NCBI GenBank assembly: GCA_021844725.1
Contig: JAKBSX010000278.1
Location: forward strand, 1-5,236
Origin: Actinomycetes bacterium
GTDB lineage: Bacteria; Actinomycetota; Acidimicrobiia; Acidimicrobiales; Acidimicrobiaceae
DNA length: 5,236 nucleotides
Direction of reading: 5' to 3'
Part shown: positions 4,994-5,236 of the stretch, one piece after another
Layout of the letters: every line of letters begins with the position of its first letter
How positions within the stretch are numbered: the stretch's first letter is position 1
Notes under the pieces: model-generated
What the model saw: only the letters and a program-made list of their open reading frames with translations
What the model was told of the DNA's origin: nothing
Databases searched by the model: none
Program-made: the position numbers and the translations under genes

Positions 4994-5236
4994 TCAGGCA
5001 GCGACTGGTGGTTGGGAGTAGATGACTAGCAAACCAAGCTCGTCGCGGTAATTGAACGGACCGAGGATCTCGCAAGAGTCAGTCGCTGATGCCAGAGAGA
5101 CCCCTTCTTCGCCGAATGCATGGAGCGGTGTTTTGACCAACGTCGAGGCAAACTGTGTATAGATCGCATAGACCCTTGCTACGATTCCTGTCTTTGCTAA
5201 GAGCTCAGAGATCCTGCGATGGCACGCAACTACCAC
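4994..5236 (-). CDS. C-terminal part of an unrecognised protein, continues beyond window
   Basis: About 80 codons are open from the right window edge to a TGA at 4994-4996. The first visible codon is GTG, but with no upstream sequence it cannot be judged a start and the gene probably begins outside the window. The translation has mixed, protein-like composition: an Arg/Leu/Ala helix-like stretch (HRRISELLAKTGIVARVYAI), then alternating hydrophobic and polar residues ending YRDELGLLVIYSQPPVAA. There are no transmembrane segments and no motif I can assign. It is transcribed in the same direction as the liv operon but ends 635 nt before the binding-protein start, so it is probably a separate unit. 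The frame stays open for 64 codons after the TGA, leaving premature truncation as a possibility. Confidence 0.4.
   Translation of the reverse strand: MVVACHRRISELLAKTGIVARVYAIYTQFASTLVKTPLHAFGEEGVSLASATDSCEILGPFNYRDELGLLVIYSQPPVAA
5219..5236. repeat. Right arm of 18-bp inverted repeat, at window edge
   Basis: ATGGCACGCAACTACCAC matches the reverse complement of 4667-4684 except at one base. It may extend further right than can be seen. Read on the plus strand it codes MARNYH, the same six residues as the start of the small minus-strand ORF at 4684, the single difference being synonymous (GCA for GCC). Confidence 0.5.

Noticed and set aside
4674..5021. 115-codon plus-strand open frame
   Set aside because: TTG start without ribosome binding site, improbable Cys/Arg/Ser/Leu-rich product, and it overlaps the better-looking minus-strand ORF; probably follows from low stop frequency in T/G-biased DNA.

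Overview
The window is mostly one minus-strand operon for a branched-chain amino acid (LIV-I/HAAT-type) ABC transporter. In transcription order (right to left on the given strand) it contains a lipoprotein substrate-binding protein (4359-3082), the permeases LivH (3011-2133) and LivM (2140-1130), and the ATPases LivG (1130-417) and LivF (436 to beyond base 1, truncated by the window edge). This matches the classical livK-H-M-G-F order. The last four genes overlap by 1 to 20 bases, so they are probably translationally coupled. The only real gap inside the operon is 70 nt between the binding-protein gene and livH, and it holds a perfect 9-bp hairpin.

The organism is probably a moderate-GC actinobacterium. 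The binding protein has a bacterial lipobox and a Ser/Thr-rich linker typical of actinobacterial lipoproteins, start codons include GTG and TTG, and base composition looks close to 50% GC by eye. An acidophilic member of the Acidimicrobiia (Acidithrix/Ferrimicrobium type) would fit, but this is an impression and not a database result. The substrate cannot be read from the sequence: branched-chain amino acids, amides, other amino acids and aromatic acids are all carried by this family.

Upstream of the operon, 4360-4993 holds no convincing gene. Within it are a double TTCATGAA palindrome about 106-124 nt before the binding-protein start (a candidate operator), a weakly supported 47-codon basic ORF with a good Shine-Dalgarno sequence, and one arm of an 18-bp inverted repeat whose other arm lies at the right edge of the window. 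From 5236 to 4994 on the minus strand lies what looks like the C-terminal end of an unrecognised protein. Its reading frame continues beyond its stop to 4541 with only one further stop, so a decayed gene or mobile-element remnant is possible.

No clearly new system is visible. The points most worth following are the degenerate ABC signature in LivG beside the canonical one in LivF, the palindromic upstream element, and the inverted repeat in the accessory-looking upstream region.
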